From contig NC_088295.1 in the NCBI RefSeq assembly GCF_032854445.1, positions 86,511,836 through 86,575,835 on the forward strand: DNA of 64,000 nt. The letters run 5' to 3'. The notes under the pieces are model-generated. The model ran no database searches. It had not been told where the DNA came from and saw only the letters and a list, made by a program, of their open reading frames with translations. Positions 50,681 to 61,779 of the stretch are shown here, one piece after another. A program made the translations under genes and the position numbers. The stretch comes from Liolophura sinensis. Taxonomy: Eukaryota; Mollusca; Polyplacophora; Chitonida; Chitonidae. The first letter of the stretch is position 1; the number at the start of each line of letters is the position of its first letter.

Positions 50681-53600
50681 ATGTCTGGAAAAAGACGTCC
50701 ATCTGAGCTTGACCCTGACTATGAAGATGTGACAGAGAGACAAACGAAACGCCAGCGCCTCCTGGAGGAGGGTGGTTAGTGTCAGATACTTTGTCTTCTG
50801 AGGACATGTTACAGAGCTGTGCAGAAGGGAGGGGTGGGGTATCTCTATTTTCCGTGTACCGGTTATAAAGAGTTCTACCAAAGGGAAAATAATAACTCTT
50901 TCCAAATGGACCTAAGATGCCATTTTCTGATTTTGACTCACAATGATGCTCTCTTCAGGAAAAATGTTAAAACTGTACTAACGTTCAAAATTCTGTAAAA
51001 ATGTAGAATTCTGTGTCAAAAGTATCACACTCTTAAGTTAAATGATAGTTGTACTCCACCTGTCTGGTGAAAGTAATAAGAAACATGACAGAGTCCCATG
51101 TTTAGGTGGCTTGTATGGTAGGGAAAAAGTGTTGATTTACCGGCACATGCGTACCTAGGTTTTCTCCCAAAATAATGCGGGGTGCCTTCGTGTAAGTGAA
51201 ATATTCTTGAGCATGCCATAAGATAAATAATCAGATAAATAAATTAATTGAAGTTTTTATTGTAAATGTGTGTATGTACATATATCCACACACTGTTGAT
51301 TTCCTCAGCTAAGGAAGCTACAAAGAGAAAAATTGAGACAATCATCAGAAAAGAATTCCTGACAGAAGTTCAAAACAAGGAAATGGAAATCTCTTTAATT
51401 GATCAGGTAATTGTGTTGCAACTTTTGTCAAATTGAAGGTTGATTCAAAGAAAAAGTAATAAAATATTTGTGGATCATGTAATACATAGGGCCTTAGCTC
51501 TTTGAACTACTGTTAAACATTTGTTGTGTTTGAAAACAGATGTATATGTAGATAGGATTTCCCATTGTATTAGGTTTAGCATCCTCACCTTTATCAAAGC
51601 AGGACTTCAAGCCCTTGTTATGTCAGAATGGATTGTAACGTAACGTCTGCATTGTTACAATTGTAAGGTTGTACTGTCTTTAATGTGGCGTCATCATGAT
51701 GGGCTGGGAAAGGAGCATTTGACGTTGATAAAATAACGTCAAGGCCCTGCTGCCGGGCTATTGATAGGTCCAGATTCAGCAGTATAGGTATGTATTGATT
51801 TGTGTGTTGTTGTCATTGTTACAGAGGTTGTCTGAGGCTCGAATGATGATGGACCGCCTGAGAGCGTGTATTGTGGCTAACTATTACGGCTCTGCAGGTC
51901 AAACCAGGGCCTCTCAGGTAACACCTCTTTGGATACTTCTGCCTAACATATCCGGATATCATCATCATGCCTGGTGTCTTTCAGTTATGACTGGGTTAAG
52001 TGTCATGTTTTTGTCTTCATATCAACCTTTTGTGGCCTCTGTGGCTCAGTTGGTTAGCACGCTAGCGCAGCCTAATGACCCAGGAGTCTCTCACCAATGC
52101 GTCGTCGTCATATGACTGAAAAATTGTTGAGTACGACGTTAAACCCCAAGCACTCACTCACTCACTCTCACCAATGCGGTCGCTGTGAGTTCAAGTCCAG
52201 CTCATACTGGCTTCCTCTCCGGCCGTAAGTGGGAAGGTCATGCGGCAACCTGCAAATGGTCGTGGGTTTTCCCCGGGCTATGCCTGGTTTCCACCCACCA
52301 TAATGCTGGCTGCTGTCATATAAGTGAAATATTCTTGAGTACGGTGTAAAACACCAATCAAATAAATAAATAAATAAAATCAGCCTTTCAGGATGTCATC
52401 ACTATGCCTGGTGTCTTTCATTTATGACTGGGGTACATGTAAATGTCATGTTTTTATTTTAGATTGTGGTCTCAATAAATCAACCTTTCAGGATGTCATC
52501 ATTATGTCTGGTGTCTTTCAGTTTTGTCTGAGTGTAATGTCTGGTGTCACTGTACTTTGATTGGGTTAAATGTCAAGTTTGTTGTCTTGGATTTGGTATT
52601 TTAGTGATGTAGCACCATAAATATGTTGGTGTCAGTGGTCAAAGATATTACTCAGATATGTTCAAAAGTTTAAACATCAAGTAAACATTCAAGCAAAGAA
52701 CTGACAGGTGTTTATGAGGGATTTTTCAAATTTTGGTTACAGTGTGTATCATTGGTCTAGTTCATTTTACACACATTGTAATTTTTTTTGAACATCAAGA
52801 CACTGTTTACTTTATATTTTATTTCAACCGTTGGGTTGCGGTTGGTAGGCCTGAAAAATACTTGTCTGTGATAAACCACAAGTAAGTGGGAAGAAGCGCT
52901 CAATGTTTTGTTTTGTTATTATGTACTCCAGCGCAAGCCAACAATGGAGACCCAATCTATACATCCTGCGGTGAAAAAACATATTATAGGGAAAGCACCT
53001 GTTGGGGTACCAAGGAGAGTGAACTGTGTTTCTGTGGAAGAGAATGGTTCCACATCCAGTGATAATAAGACCAAACAGCGTGAGTTACCCCTGAAGCCAA
53101 CCTTAAAACAGGAGACGACACCGGAACTATCTCAGGTTTGCACATGCGTTTGCGTTGATATTTAAGATGTTACTGTGATACAGACTTTCCTTTCTTGAGT
53201 TTCACAAAGTTTTATACCAGAGAAAAATTTTCTTTGTGATCATTTTTAGGATATGATAAAGACCCATATATGTTGTCTGCTTGGCCAAATCTCTCTTTTG
53301 ACCTTGCCTTCAGGAGAAGGTCATCGCCTTCACACCAGGACCTGGGGGAGATGCTGAGGAAGGTGGGAGGGGAGCGAGGTTCAAGTTGAAGAAGAGGATT
53401 ATTGTGGGAAATCTATCAAAGTAAGGCTGCATCAGTCTTCATGCATGGTATTTTATCAAGAGACATCACCAATTAGACCTGCTAAGTAAGCCAACATCAG
53501 TTTATAAGTGACCTCCTTCATAGACAGTCAGTACTCCATGTTCTAACACGTGGCTTAGATATAGTGTTTAGTGGCTCAGTTGGTTAGCGCGCAGTGTAGT

Positions 53601-56600
53601 GACCCAGCAGCCTCTCACCAATTCAGTTTCTCTGGGCTCTGCCCGGTTTCCTCCCACCATAATGCTGGCCGCTGTTGTGTACATGAAATATTTTTGAGTA
53701 CGGTGTAAAACACCAATCAAATAAATAAATATAGTGTTTATTTCAAACACAAAAAATAAATTTACACAAGAACTACTTCAGTTGATGGTGTCTGTTTCAT
53801 CACCTCTTAATTAGAGTCCCAATGGCACCTGGCACCTGGCTCCTGATTTGTATACAGTTATATCAGTTTGGTGTTAAATTACTTGTGCTGATCCTTCTCC
53901 CCTACAGCACTTCACCCTTCCACCTTGACCAGTTATATCTTATGAGTAAGGCTGTCCCAGTCTATAAGTGGCCTTCAAGAACAGCACTCAGTGTTTTACC
54001 AAGTGGCTTAACCCGATAGACCCTCTGAGTCAGTCTATAAGTGATCGTCATCATACATATAGCTCAGTGTTACAAGGTGTGTCCTAATCAAGTAGATCTC
54101 TTTGCCCATACACACTGTATACATATTTTGTTTAAAGTGTTGTGTTAAAATGCTTGAAACTTGCTGGTAATTGATGTTATATGGCCATGTCATTGTTAAA
54201 AAAGAAAGCTTAAAAGATAGTTGACATTCCAGGTATATTCCTGAGGACAAACGCGAGGACAATGACCCGTCAACCCACAAGTGGATGGTCTATGTGAGGG
54301 GACCCAAGAGGAGCCTAACATTGAACACTTTGTGAAGAAAGTTTGGTTCTTCCTTCACCCAAGTTACAGGCCTAATGACCTGGTAGAGATTAGGTGGGTG
54401 AGCCTGGTAGTTATGTTAGCTGTCTGCCTGAATGAGGGTTACTTGAGGATCTCATATACATGTGTGTTTTGGCTTCTTACGAGTGTTCTTTTTTTTGGTT
54501 ATAATCAGACTTAAGATGAAATTATTTTGTGGAGAATGTGTGGCTGCCAGGACATATTAAGTAATAGGTCATGGGTTGCCCTGGATCTGCCAAGTTTCCT
54601 CCCACTATAATGCTGGCCATCGTCATACCTGTACAGGTGAAATATATTTGAGTACAGCGTAAAAAACCAATCAGATAAATAAATAAGTATAAAGTGAATA
54701 ACTGAATGTGGTTTGTTGAAAACAGTTATCGAACTGCACATGACTTAAACGGTGTGTCCTTTATATTTTCCGTGTACAGCGTAAGCAGGCTTGGTTTGAA
54801 GAAGTTTTGTCATTTGAAAAATTGAGCTTAGTACTTTGGGTTAGAGATACAAGAACTCCCTTCAAAACATGCTGCCTGTTTAGTCCCAACAGCACCTAGC
54901 TGTTTGTGCTGATAGTTTGATGTAGATGACTTGTCCTGAAACCTTCTTGCCTACAGCACCCCCACCCTTTCACCTGACCCGCAGAGGCTGGGGGGAGTTC
55001 CCAGTTAGGATTCAGCTACACTTCAAAGACAGCAGGAACAAGAAAGTGGATCTGATCCACCATCTTAAGGTGATGGTTTGGACAATGTACGCAGTTATAC
55101 AGAAAACAGCCAATAAGATATTTAATGATTTGTCTGATCCTGTAAAAATGTTGTTGTTTGCTGTTCGCCGTGTTTCTTTGAAGAGTATTCATTCAGTTTA
55201 TTTGTTTACACTTTTCCTGTTTCTTATCATTGAAAAAGATATTAAAATCTTCATATTAAAAGTTTTTGAAATTTACAATTTGTATACTTAATGATCATAT
55301 TAAAAAGACTGTTCTGTTAAATTTTCCAGTTGGACAGAACATATACAGGCCTACAAACTCTGGGGTCCGAAACAGTAAGTATGGTGAAGCTGTCTGTGTG
55401 AATGTAATTGGCAAGGCTTTACTGGTCTTTAATTGATCGTGAACAACATTGATTGGTAGGTCATGACCTCAGTTGTCCCTCATGGTAATTCCAATATTTC
55501 ACGTCTTTTCAGTCTTCACACATGTGGTTAATTTCACCAATGTAAGCACCAGACAATCCACTTTAGAGATGTCCTGCAAAATAGAAATCAGAAGAGCAAA
55601 GAAAAAAAATCTACAAGATGAAGGAAAATTGATAATTGACTCGTAAAGTTTGTCCTTGCTCCTGCCCATCATGAAGGCATTGTGTGGGCCTTATCAAAGT
55701 ATTGTGTTACATCATTTATCATCTTTCAACTGGTGTATGAGGGTAGCATTGTTTGTCAAATTCGTTGAAAATATTGTTTTCTTTTTTTTCATTCTAGCAT
55801 GTTGATGTGGAAATTGAAAGAGAAAAGCAGCTTGAAAAACAGATAGAAGCTCACAAACCAGTTGCTGTCAAAATTAGTGACAGGCAAGAGACAGCACTCT
55901 TGTCTTTTAAGGACTGTTTGAAAAAGAACCAAGAAATAAATTCGGGCAAGGAGAAGTTTGCAGACAAAGTTACAGAGGACAAAGTAAACTGTATTCAGTC
56001 ATCTGTACCAAATGATAGCACTACATGTAGTCTAAAGACTCGGACAAAATCATGCAGACAGGAAGACAGTGAACTGCTGCGGGCTTTAGATAAATGTGAA
56101 ACGACTGTCTCTTCAGGTGCCGGTGACATAAATGTTACATGTGATGGCCATTCGAGTAGTCCAGGTAAACAGGATCCTGTTCATTCATCTGACAGGTGTG
56201 AAACATCAGCAGTGAGCACAAAGTCAGCACTGACTGCAGGGGTCAAATCTCCTGTGAAACTGCCTCAGACTGGAGAGCTAACCCCTAAAAAGGCACAACT
56301 TACGGATGTCTCAGCTGTACTTTCACCTTCCAAGGTTATTGTCTCACCATCCCAGGCAGGCACAACCACAACGACATCTGCGTTGTCAGAAGGAACGACT
56401 GTGACGATGCCTTATGCACAAGTTTCCCCTGGCCTTTCGGCTTCAGGAAGCCAGGGCATGGTGTACGTGAGATGTGTAGACAACCAGGGTAAAATCTACC
56501 TCATTCCTCAGCAACTGCTGCCACAGTTGACTGGACTGAGCAGCCAGCAGAGTCCAAACAAGAAGAACAACCTGCTAGGTCGCTCAGTACAGCTTGGGTC

Positions 56601-59600
56601 CATTTCTCCAGGGAAATCTTTGCCGGTGGCTGGAACATCAGTCTCAACCATGGAAACTACGTCTCCTGTTTCTCTTCCGTCTTTTCCAAATTCCACATCG
56701 CTGTTACGGCCACCAAAAATGAACTCTGTGAAACAGACAGCCACAGTGTCCGTGACAAAAGCAGCTGGGGAGTCTGGATTGTTGACATTGAACACTGTGA
56801 CCTCACCGGTCAAGACCTCACCTCAAGCACCCACGAACAACCCTAAGGACATTAAAGTCTCCACCATTGCGAGTTGCCCGAAGGCAAAGCAACCCTTGAT
56901 ATTCTTAACCCAGAACTCTCAGAAGACTATCTCGCTACTACAGGGTAACTCAGCCTCTGTGGGTAAGACTACGGCAGTCATCGGAGGCATTGGGGGCATG
57001 AGTCTGGTGCAGCCTTCCCTGGGGTCCCAGGGGGCAACCAAACCTGTCTCAGTCGGAGGATTATCTGTGTCAAGTGCAGGGTCAGCTCCTCCTCAGGCGT
57101 CAGCTGCAAATTTTGTGTTGTCAAGGAGTCCTACAGGGGTGACAAACCTAATTATAGGAAGCACCCCGAGGCCTCAGACCCAGTCTCTGCCTGGGGCAAC
57201 CGCCAGAGCCCAAGGGCTCCTAAGGCCTGGGTCAGCTCCTAAAGCTCAACCATCGGCCGCTAAACTTGTTATAACCGGGTCGTCGCCGCGAATGCCAGCT
57301 CAAACGAGCGGTTCAGTCAGTTCAGTGAACTTGGGAAGTCTTGTGAAGAATGAAGGGTGTAATTCTACCTCTCAGCCTGTCCAGTCCTCTGCTTCTAGTG
57401 TGATCAACTCTGGACGAGTCCTCAAAACTGGCACAACTATACTCCTGAACAAGGGTCTGCCCATGTCGAGATTAACTAAACCTGCAGCACATGCAACAAA
57501 TATGGCCGTAAGTACAGGTGCAGCTTCTTCTGAGCTGTCCACCTCACAGATTAAGACTTCTCCTGCAAAAACTCATCAAACAATGGTTGCAACCATCGGC
57601 AACCAGCATTACCTGCTTCAGCTCATCCCTGAGCAACAGAGCAACAAGCAGACACAGCCAGCAGTATTGACCAATACTGTCGGAGGTAACAGCCAAGCAG
57701 CAAAACCTGTGATTGGTCAGACTTTGGTGAATTTGTCCAATCATCTATCAAAGACTTCTGTGAATCATGCATTGGGTAATTTGCACCTATCAGCATCACC
57801 ATTACAAACTGCAGCAACATCTGCTCTGACTTGCACTGCTACAACCAGTGCTGGAACTATGAACAGTGTTTTCATGAACCCCAATTACCTGACAAAGTCA
57901 GGAAACTTTAAACCTGTGCAGCTTACATCCAGGTATTCTAGAAAACGAGACAAAGGAGATGGTGATGTCTCACTTCTGTCTCAACAAAGGACAGGTGAAG
58001 CTAAGAACAGGATTATTTTGGGCAAGAAAAACAAGAGTGAAGTGAAAAGTGAACAGACTGTCAATATAAGGTGAGTGCAATAAGACGCTGGGTTTACTAA
58101 TCGTAAACACAAGATCATACACATGTTCATCAACTCACATTGCCTTAACGATTTTGTCTCGTCCCACTGTACAGTTAATTATTTCATTGTTAACTCCATG
58201 TTCCATCCATTGTAAAGAGCACTAGGTTATTCAGTAGGTATTTGGATACCATTGTGTAAAGCACAGTGACCCTGGAACCTCTCAACAATGCAAAGGCTGT
58301 GAGCTCAAGTCAAGCTGATGATGGCTTTTTCTCTGGCCATACATGGGAAGGTCTGCCAGCACCCTACAGACGGTTGCTTGCTCCCCCGGGCTCTGTGCTG
58401 TTTCCTTTCACCATAATAGTAGCTGCCTTTCAGATGGTGCAGGTGAAATTTCCTTGAGTTTGATGTGAAACACCAATCAAATAATTTCCTCCTCTTATTG
58501 CTCATTCACCTACATGTACCTGGAGAGGAACAGTGCGTTCCCCTGCTCTCTCTCCAGCTTTCCCTCCTCCTCTTATTGCTCAGTCACCTACATGTACCTG
58601 GAGAGGAAGAGTGCTTTCCCCTTCTCTCTCCAGCTTTCTCTCCTCGTATTGCTCAGTCACCTACATGTACCTGGAGAGGAACAGTGCTTTCCTCTGCTCT
58701 CCGTCTGGCTTTCTCTCCTCCTTTTATTGCTCGGTCACCTACATGTACCTGGTGAGGAACGGTGCTTTTTCCTGCTCTCTCTCTGGCGTTCTCTCCTCCT
58801 CTTATTGCTGAGTCACCTACATGTACCTGGAGAGGAACAGTGCTTTCCCCTGCTCCCTCTGTGGCTTTCTCTCCTCCTCTTATTGCTCAGTCACCTACAT
58901 GTACCTGGAGAGGAACAGTGCGTTCCCCTGCTCTCTCTCTGGCTTTCTCTCCTCCTCTTATTGCTCAGTCACCTACATGTACTTGGAGAGGAAGAGTGCT
59001 TTCCCCTGCTCTCTCTCTGGCTTTCTCTCCTCCTCTTATTGCCGAGTCACCTACATGTACCTGGAGAGGAACAGTGCTTTCCCCTGCTCTCTCTCTGGCT
59101 TTCTCTCCTCCTCTTATTGCTGAGTCACCTACATGTACCTGGAGAGGAACAGTGCTTTCCCCTGCTCCCTCTGTGGCTTTCTCTCCTCCTCTTATTGCTG
59201 AGTCACCTACATGTACCTGGAGAGGAACAGTGCTTTCCCCTGCTCTCTCTCTGGCTTTCTCTCCTCCTCTTATTGCTCAGTCACCTACATGTACCTGGAG
59301 AGGAACAGTGCGTTCCCCTGCTCTCCTTCTGGCTTTCTCTCCTCCTCTTATTGCTCAGTCACCTACATGTACTTGGAGAGGAAGAGTGCTTTCCCCTGCT
59401 CTCTCTCTGGCTTTCTCTCCTCCTCTTATTGCTGAGTTACCTACATGTACCTGGAGAGGAACAGTGCTTTCCCCTGCTCTCTCTCTCTGGCTTTCTCTCC
59501 TCCTCTTATTGCTCAGTCACCTATATGTACCTGGAGAGGAACAGTGCTTTCCCCTGCTCTCTCTCCAGCTTTCTCTCGTCCATGACCACAGTTTGTATGT

Positions 59601-60695
59601 ATATATAAGTGAAATATTCCTGAATATGGTGTTATTTTGAAAACTGCTGAAAAAATAAATGCATCTTAGCTAACAACTAATATTGATGTTATACATGTAT
59701 ATACTCATGTTCTAACAGAGAAGCTGAATTGTAGTTTGTTCTGTTTGAAGGCTGGAGGATATGAATGACATGTATACGCTGGTGAGAACGGTCGTCAAAC
59801 ACTACCCTATTGTTAGCACAACCTCAGGTGAGAGCTCAGACTTTGTACACACACTCAGTTTACACACCTGAGTGTGGTTAAATGAGTAACCTTTACCATT
59901 CAGGGACTCAAAAGCTGTATTGGTAATCTTTATGGTGTTCAGAAATGTATAACTTGAGTAGTTTGCACTTGATCATGCCATCAAAGATGTCTCAAGAAAC
60001 CCAGCAAGATTTGATGTTGGTCCTACTCCCCATGTAGTAACATAAGTGGCCGAGTGATTAGTGTGCTAGTGCAGCACAATAACTCAGGACCCTCCCATCA
60101 ATGCGGTTGCTGTGTGTTCAAATCCAGCAGGGTCTTCCAGCATTTTGTGTATGATGATCGTGGGTCTCTCCAGAGCTCGGCCTGGTTTACTCTGACCATA
60201 AAACTGGTTGCAGTTGTATATGTGAAATATTCTTGAGTATGGCGTAAAACACCAAATAGTCCATCTGTCATATGTTCATGTTGTCATAGGAGACAGTGGT
60301 AATTTACAGGACTTTGTTCGTGCTTTGTGAATTGCCAGTTTAGTCTTTTTGGCGTACTACCTCTACTTTAATATTGCTGTGCTATTTCTACTTTCTAAAT
60401 AGACTGTCCAACTGGCACAGAGAGTTAATTATACTGAGTGACAGATGAAAACAAAAGTCCCCTGTGTGATGTAACAGGTCCACTCCAGCACACTATTTTT
60501 GTGATTTGTTAGCAGGTGGTGAAATTTTTGGACAGATAAAAAAATAAATTACCTGTTACATCAGAAAGAAACAATTTAATACTTCAACCCAAATTTCTGC
60601 CTTGCCGCGTTACAGATCGAAGTGATCACCCATATTGTGCTAGAGCTGTAGAGGACTGGCTGAAGTGGAATGTGGGCAAAAGAAGGGCTTCAGAG
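50681..60695 (+). CDS. YEATS2: YEATS2 (ATAC complex YEATS-domain subunit), 3' incomplete, with a frameshift in the YEATS domain
   Basis: The coding exons are 50681-50774, 51309-51406, 51825-51917, 52932-53135, 53314-53420, 54233-54393, 54957-55069, 55330-55374, 55798-58070, 59751-59827 and 60616-60695. The N-terminus ([51 protein letters not shown]) and the YEATS domain match vertebrate YEATS2 as I recall it: [51 protein letters not shown] and [16 protein letters not shown]2 reads acylated H3K27 and is a subunit of the GCN5/PCAF-containing ATAC complex. The aromatic cage residues known in human (Tyr of LHPSY, Trp of RGWGEF) are present. Further exons, including the histone-fold end, must lie beyond 64000. 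As written, one base appears lost near 54309-54312, giving a stop at about 54330; the next exon seems one base too long. Confidence 0.93.
51158..51245 (+). mobile_element. SINE type 1, 3' fragment, diverged
   Basis: TTTTCTCCCAAAATAATGCG, GTGTAAGTGAAATATTCTTG and an AATCAGATAAATAAA tail. It ends about 60 bases before the YEATS2 exon at 51309. Confidence 0.75.
52033..52378 (+). mobile_element. SINE type 1 carrying an inserted type-2 SINE fragment
   Basis: Head TGGCTCAGTTGGTTAGCACG, body and (AAAT)n tail are those of type 1. The body is interrupted at 52102-52165. The flanks ATCAACCTTTT and ATCAGCCTTTC may be its target-site duplication. Confidence 0.92.
52102..52165 (+). mobile_element. Type-2 SINE tail inserted into a type-1 SINE, with 13-14 bp duplication
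   Basis: The insert reads TCGTCGTCATATGACTGAAA, AATTGTTGAGTACGACGTTA and AACCCCAAGCACTCACTCAC. CTCTCACCAATGCG of the host SINE occurs on both sides (52088-52101 and 52165-52178), the expected mark of target-primed insertion of a 5'-truncated element. Confidence 0.93.
53571..53730 (+). mobile_element. SINE type 1 with internal deletion, 12-bp target-site duplication
   Basis: The head (GTGGCTCAGTTGGTTAGCGC) and tail are present but about 100 bases of the middle are missing, so CAATTCAGTTTCTC runs into GGGCTCTGCCCGGTTTCC. ATATAGTGTTTA flanks it at 53559-53570 and 53729-53740. Confidence 0.93.
54233..54393 (+). CDS. YEATS2: YEATS2 exon, first half of YEATS domain, frameshifted
   Basis: After ATTCCAG the frame reads [25 protein letters not shown] and then, without a shift, ends at TGA near 54330. 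Moving one base resumes [20 protein letters not shown] and PNDLVEI up to AG|GTGGGT. The break falls in AAGAGGAGCC (54306-54315), where a third G would restore the frame. Confidence 0.9.
54567..54690 (+). mobile_element. SINE type 1, 3' fragment
   Basis: TTTCCTCCCACTATAATGCT, GGCCATCGTCATACC, GTGAAATATATTTGAGTACA and an AAATAAATAAGTA tail. A short insertion follows CGTCATA. Confidence 0.85.
54957..55069 (+). CDS. YEATS2: YEATS2 exon, second half of YEATS domain
   Basis: It encodes [20 protein letters not shown] and [16 protein letters not shown], ending AAG|GTGATG in phase 0. The only good acceptor, CTACAG at 54951-54956, joins the previous donor (ATT AG) out of frame by one base. The exon opens CACCCCCACCC; one C fewer would fit. 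Confidence 0.9.
55798..58070 (+). CDS. YEATS2: YEATS2 long exon, low-complexity Ser/Thr/Gln-rich region
   Basis: This 2273-nt exon runs from an ATTCTAG acceptor ([20 protein letters not shown]) to ATAAG|GTGAGT. It continues the end of the YEATS fold, then encodes about 700 residues rich in Ser, Thr, Gln, Ala and Gly with SP/TP motifs ([19 protein letters not shown]). A hydrophobic patch [20 protein letters not shown] stands out, as does [13 protein letters not shown], which might be a binding segment. It is basic towards the end ([19 protein letters not shown]). Vertebrate YEATS2 has a comparable disordered middle with little sequence conservation. Confidence 0.92.
58259..58487 (+). mobile_element. 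SINE type 1, diverged, abutting a minisatellite
   Basis: GAACCTCTCAACAATGCAAA, GTGAGCTCAAGTCAAGCTGA, GGGAAGGTCTGCCAGCACCC and GAAACACCAATCAAATAATTT follow the type-1 order with many substitutions. The 78-bp array begins right after it. Confidence 0.8.
58488..59590. repeat. Minisatellite, 78 bp unit, YEATS2 intron
   Basis: About 14 copies built on CACCTACATGTACCTGGAGA, GGAACAGTGCTTTCCCCTGC and TCTCTCCTCCTCTTATTGCT. Start-to-start distances are 78 bases in most units and 73 in one. With a unit of 26 codons, several frames stay open (up to 364 codons); I treat them as non-coding because all frames are open and the array sits between two well-supported exons. Confidence 0.93.
59591..59655 (+). 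mobile_element. SINE type 1 tail remnant
   Basis: ATATATAAGTGAAATATTCC, TGAATATGGTGTTATTTTGA follows the order of the type-1 end just past the 78-bp array. The array may have expanded between or inside SINE sequences. Confidence 0.5.
59751..59827 (+). CDS. YEATS2: YEATS2 exon, C-terminal conserved region (first part)
   Basis: It encodes [20 protein letters not shown] and VSTTS between TTGAAG and TCAG|GTGAGA, phase 1. It corresponds to the helical segment that begins LETIQQLL in human YEATS2. Confidence 0.88.
60045..60256 (+). mobile_element. SINE type 1, diverged, with internal deletion
   Basis: GTGGCCGAGTGATTAGTGTG head, TGTGTGTTCAAATCCAGCAG B-box region, a shortened middle, then GACCATAAAACTGGTTGCAG and TGGCGTAAAACACCAAAT. 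Confidence 0.88.
60616..60695 (+). CDS. YEATS2: YEATS2 exon, C-terminal conserved region (second part)
   Basis: It encodes [20 protein letters not shown] and GKRRASE between GTTACAG and GAG|GTAAAT. The GKRRA run and the preceding W-N-(V/I) match human YEATS2. It ends in phase 0, and the next exon is outside the window. Confidence 0.92.
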
Positions 60696-60774
60696 GTAAA
60701 TTAGCAGTATTGTTATTGAAAGTGGCAGTATTGTAAGTGGCTTTTGTTGTGATTAACAGCAGGACAGTGTAAGG

Positions 60775-61770
60775 TGTGCATACATGTGTCTGGATGTGGG
60801 TAGAGTTTGTCAATAACATGCCACAGGTCAGCAGTTACCACCTGCATGCCTCACTACTTGTATTCTACTGATAAGGTGTGGACACATGTATCTGGATGTG
60901 GGTAGAGTTTGTCACTAACGTGCCACAGGTCAGCAGTTACCACCTGCATGCCTCACTACTTGTGTTCTACTGATAAGGTGTTGACTCATGTATCTGGATG
61001 TGGGTAGAGTTTGTCAACAACGTGCCACAGGTCAGCAGTTACCACCTGCATGCCTCACTACTTGTGTTCTACTGATAAGGTGTTGACTCATGTATTTGGA
61101 TGTGGGTAGAGTTTGTCAATAACGTGCCACAGGTCAGCAGTTACCACCTGCATGCCTCACTACTTGTATTCCACTGATAAGGTGTGGATACATGTATCTG
61201 GATGTGGGTAGAGTTTGTCAACAACGTGCCACAGGTCAGCAGTTACCACCTGCATGCCTCACTACTTGTGTTCCACTGATAAGGTGTGGATACATGTATC
61301 TGGATGTGGGTAGAGTTTGTCAACAACGTGCCACAGGTCAGCAGTTACCACCTGCATGTCTCACTACTTGTGTTCCACTGATAAGGTGTGGATACATGTA
61401 TCTGGATGTGGGCAAAGTTTGTCAATAACATACCACAGGTCAGCAGTTACCACCTGCATGCCTCACTACTTGTGTTCCACTGATAAGGTGTGGATACATG
61501 TATCTGGATGTGGGCAAAGTTTGTCAATAACATACCACAGGTCAGCAGTTACCACCTGCATGCCTCACTACTTGTGTTCCACTGATAAGGTGTGGATACA
61601 TGTATCTGGATGTGGGCAAAGTTTGTCAATAACATACCACAGGTCAGCAGTTACCACCTTCATGCCTCACTACTTGTGTTCCACTGATAAGGTGTGGATA
61701 CATGTATCTGGATGTGGGCAAAGTTTGTCAATAACATACCACAGGTCAGCAGTTACCACCTGCATTCCGA
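60775..61770. repeat. Minisatellite, 102 bp unit, YEATS2 intron
   Basis: About 10 copies of GTATCTGGATGTGGGTAGAG, TTTGTCAACAACGTGCCACA, GGTCAGCAGTTACCACCTGC and ACTACTTGTGTTCCACTGAT. The later units change GGGTAGAG to GGGCAAAG and ACGTGCC to ACATACC together, so the array has two subfamilies in order. The first unit begins 80 bases past an exon. Confidence 0.93.
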
Positions 61771-61779
61771 TTTCCTACA

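Larger units (their letters stand above)
51955..52580. repeat. About 100-bp repeat, three copies, interrupted by a nested SINE
   Basis: Copies carry GGATGTCATCATTATGCCTG-like sequence, then GTGTCTTTCAGTTATGACTGG, AAGTGTCATGTTTTT and ATCAACCTTTCA. One copy (51955-52032) lies before the SINE and two (52380-52580) after it, so the SINE split the array. Confidence 0.75.

Noticed and set aside
55600-55797. YEATS2 start of the long exon further upstream
   Set aside because: The ATTCTAG acceptor at 55791-55797 gives the conserved HVDVEI continuation in the right phase; upstream sequence has stops.
58514-59608. 364-codon open frame in the 78-bp array
   Set aside because: Several frames are open at once because the unit is 26 codons; it lies in a YEATS2 intron, and no known protein is matched.
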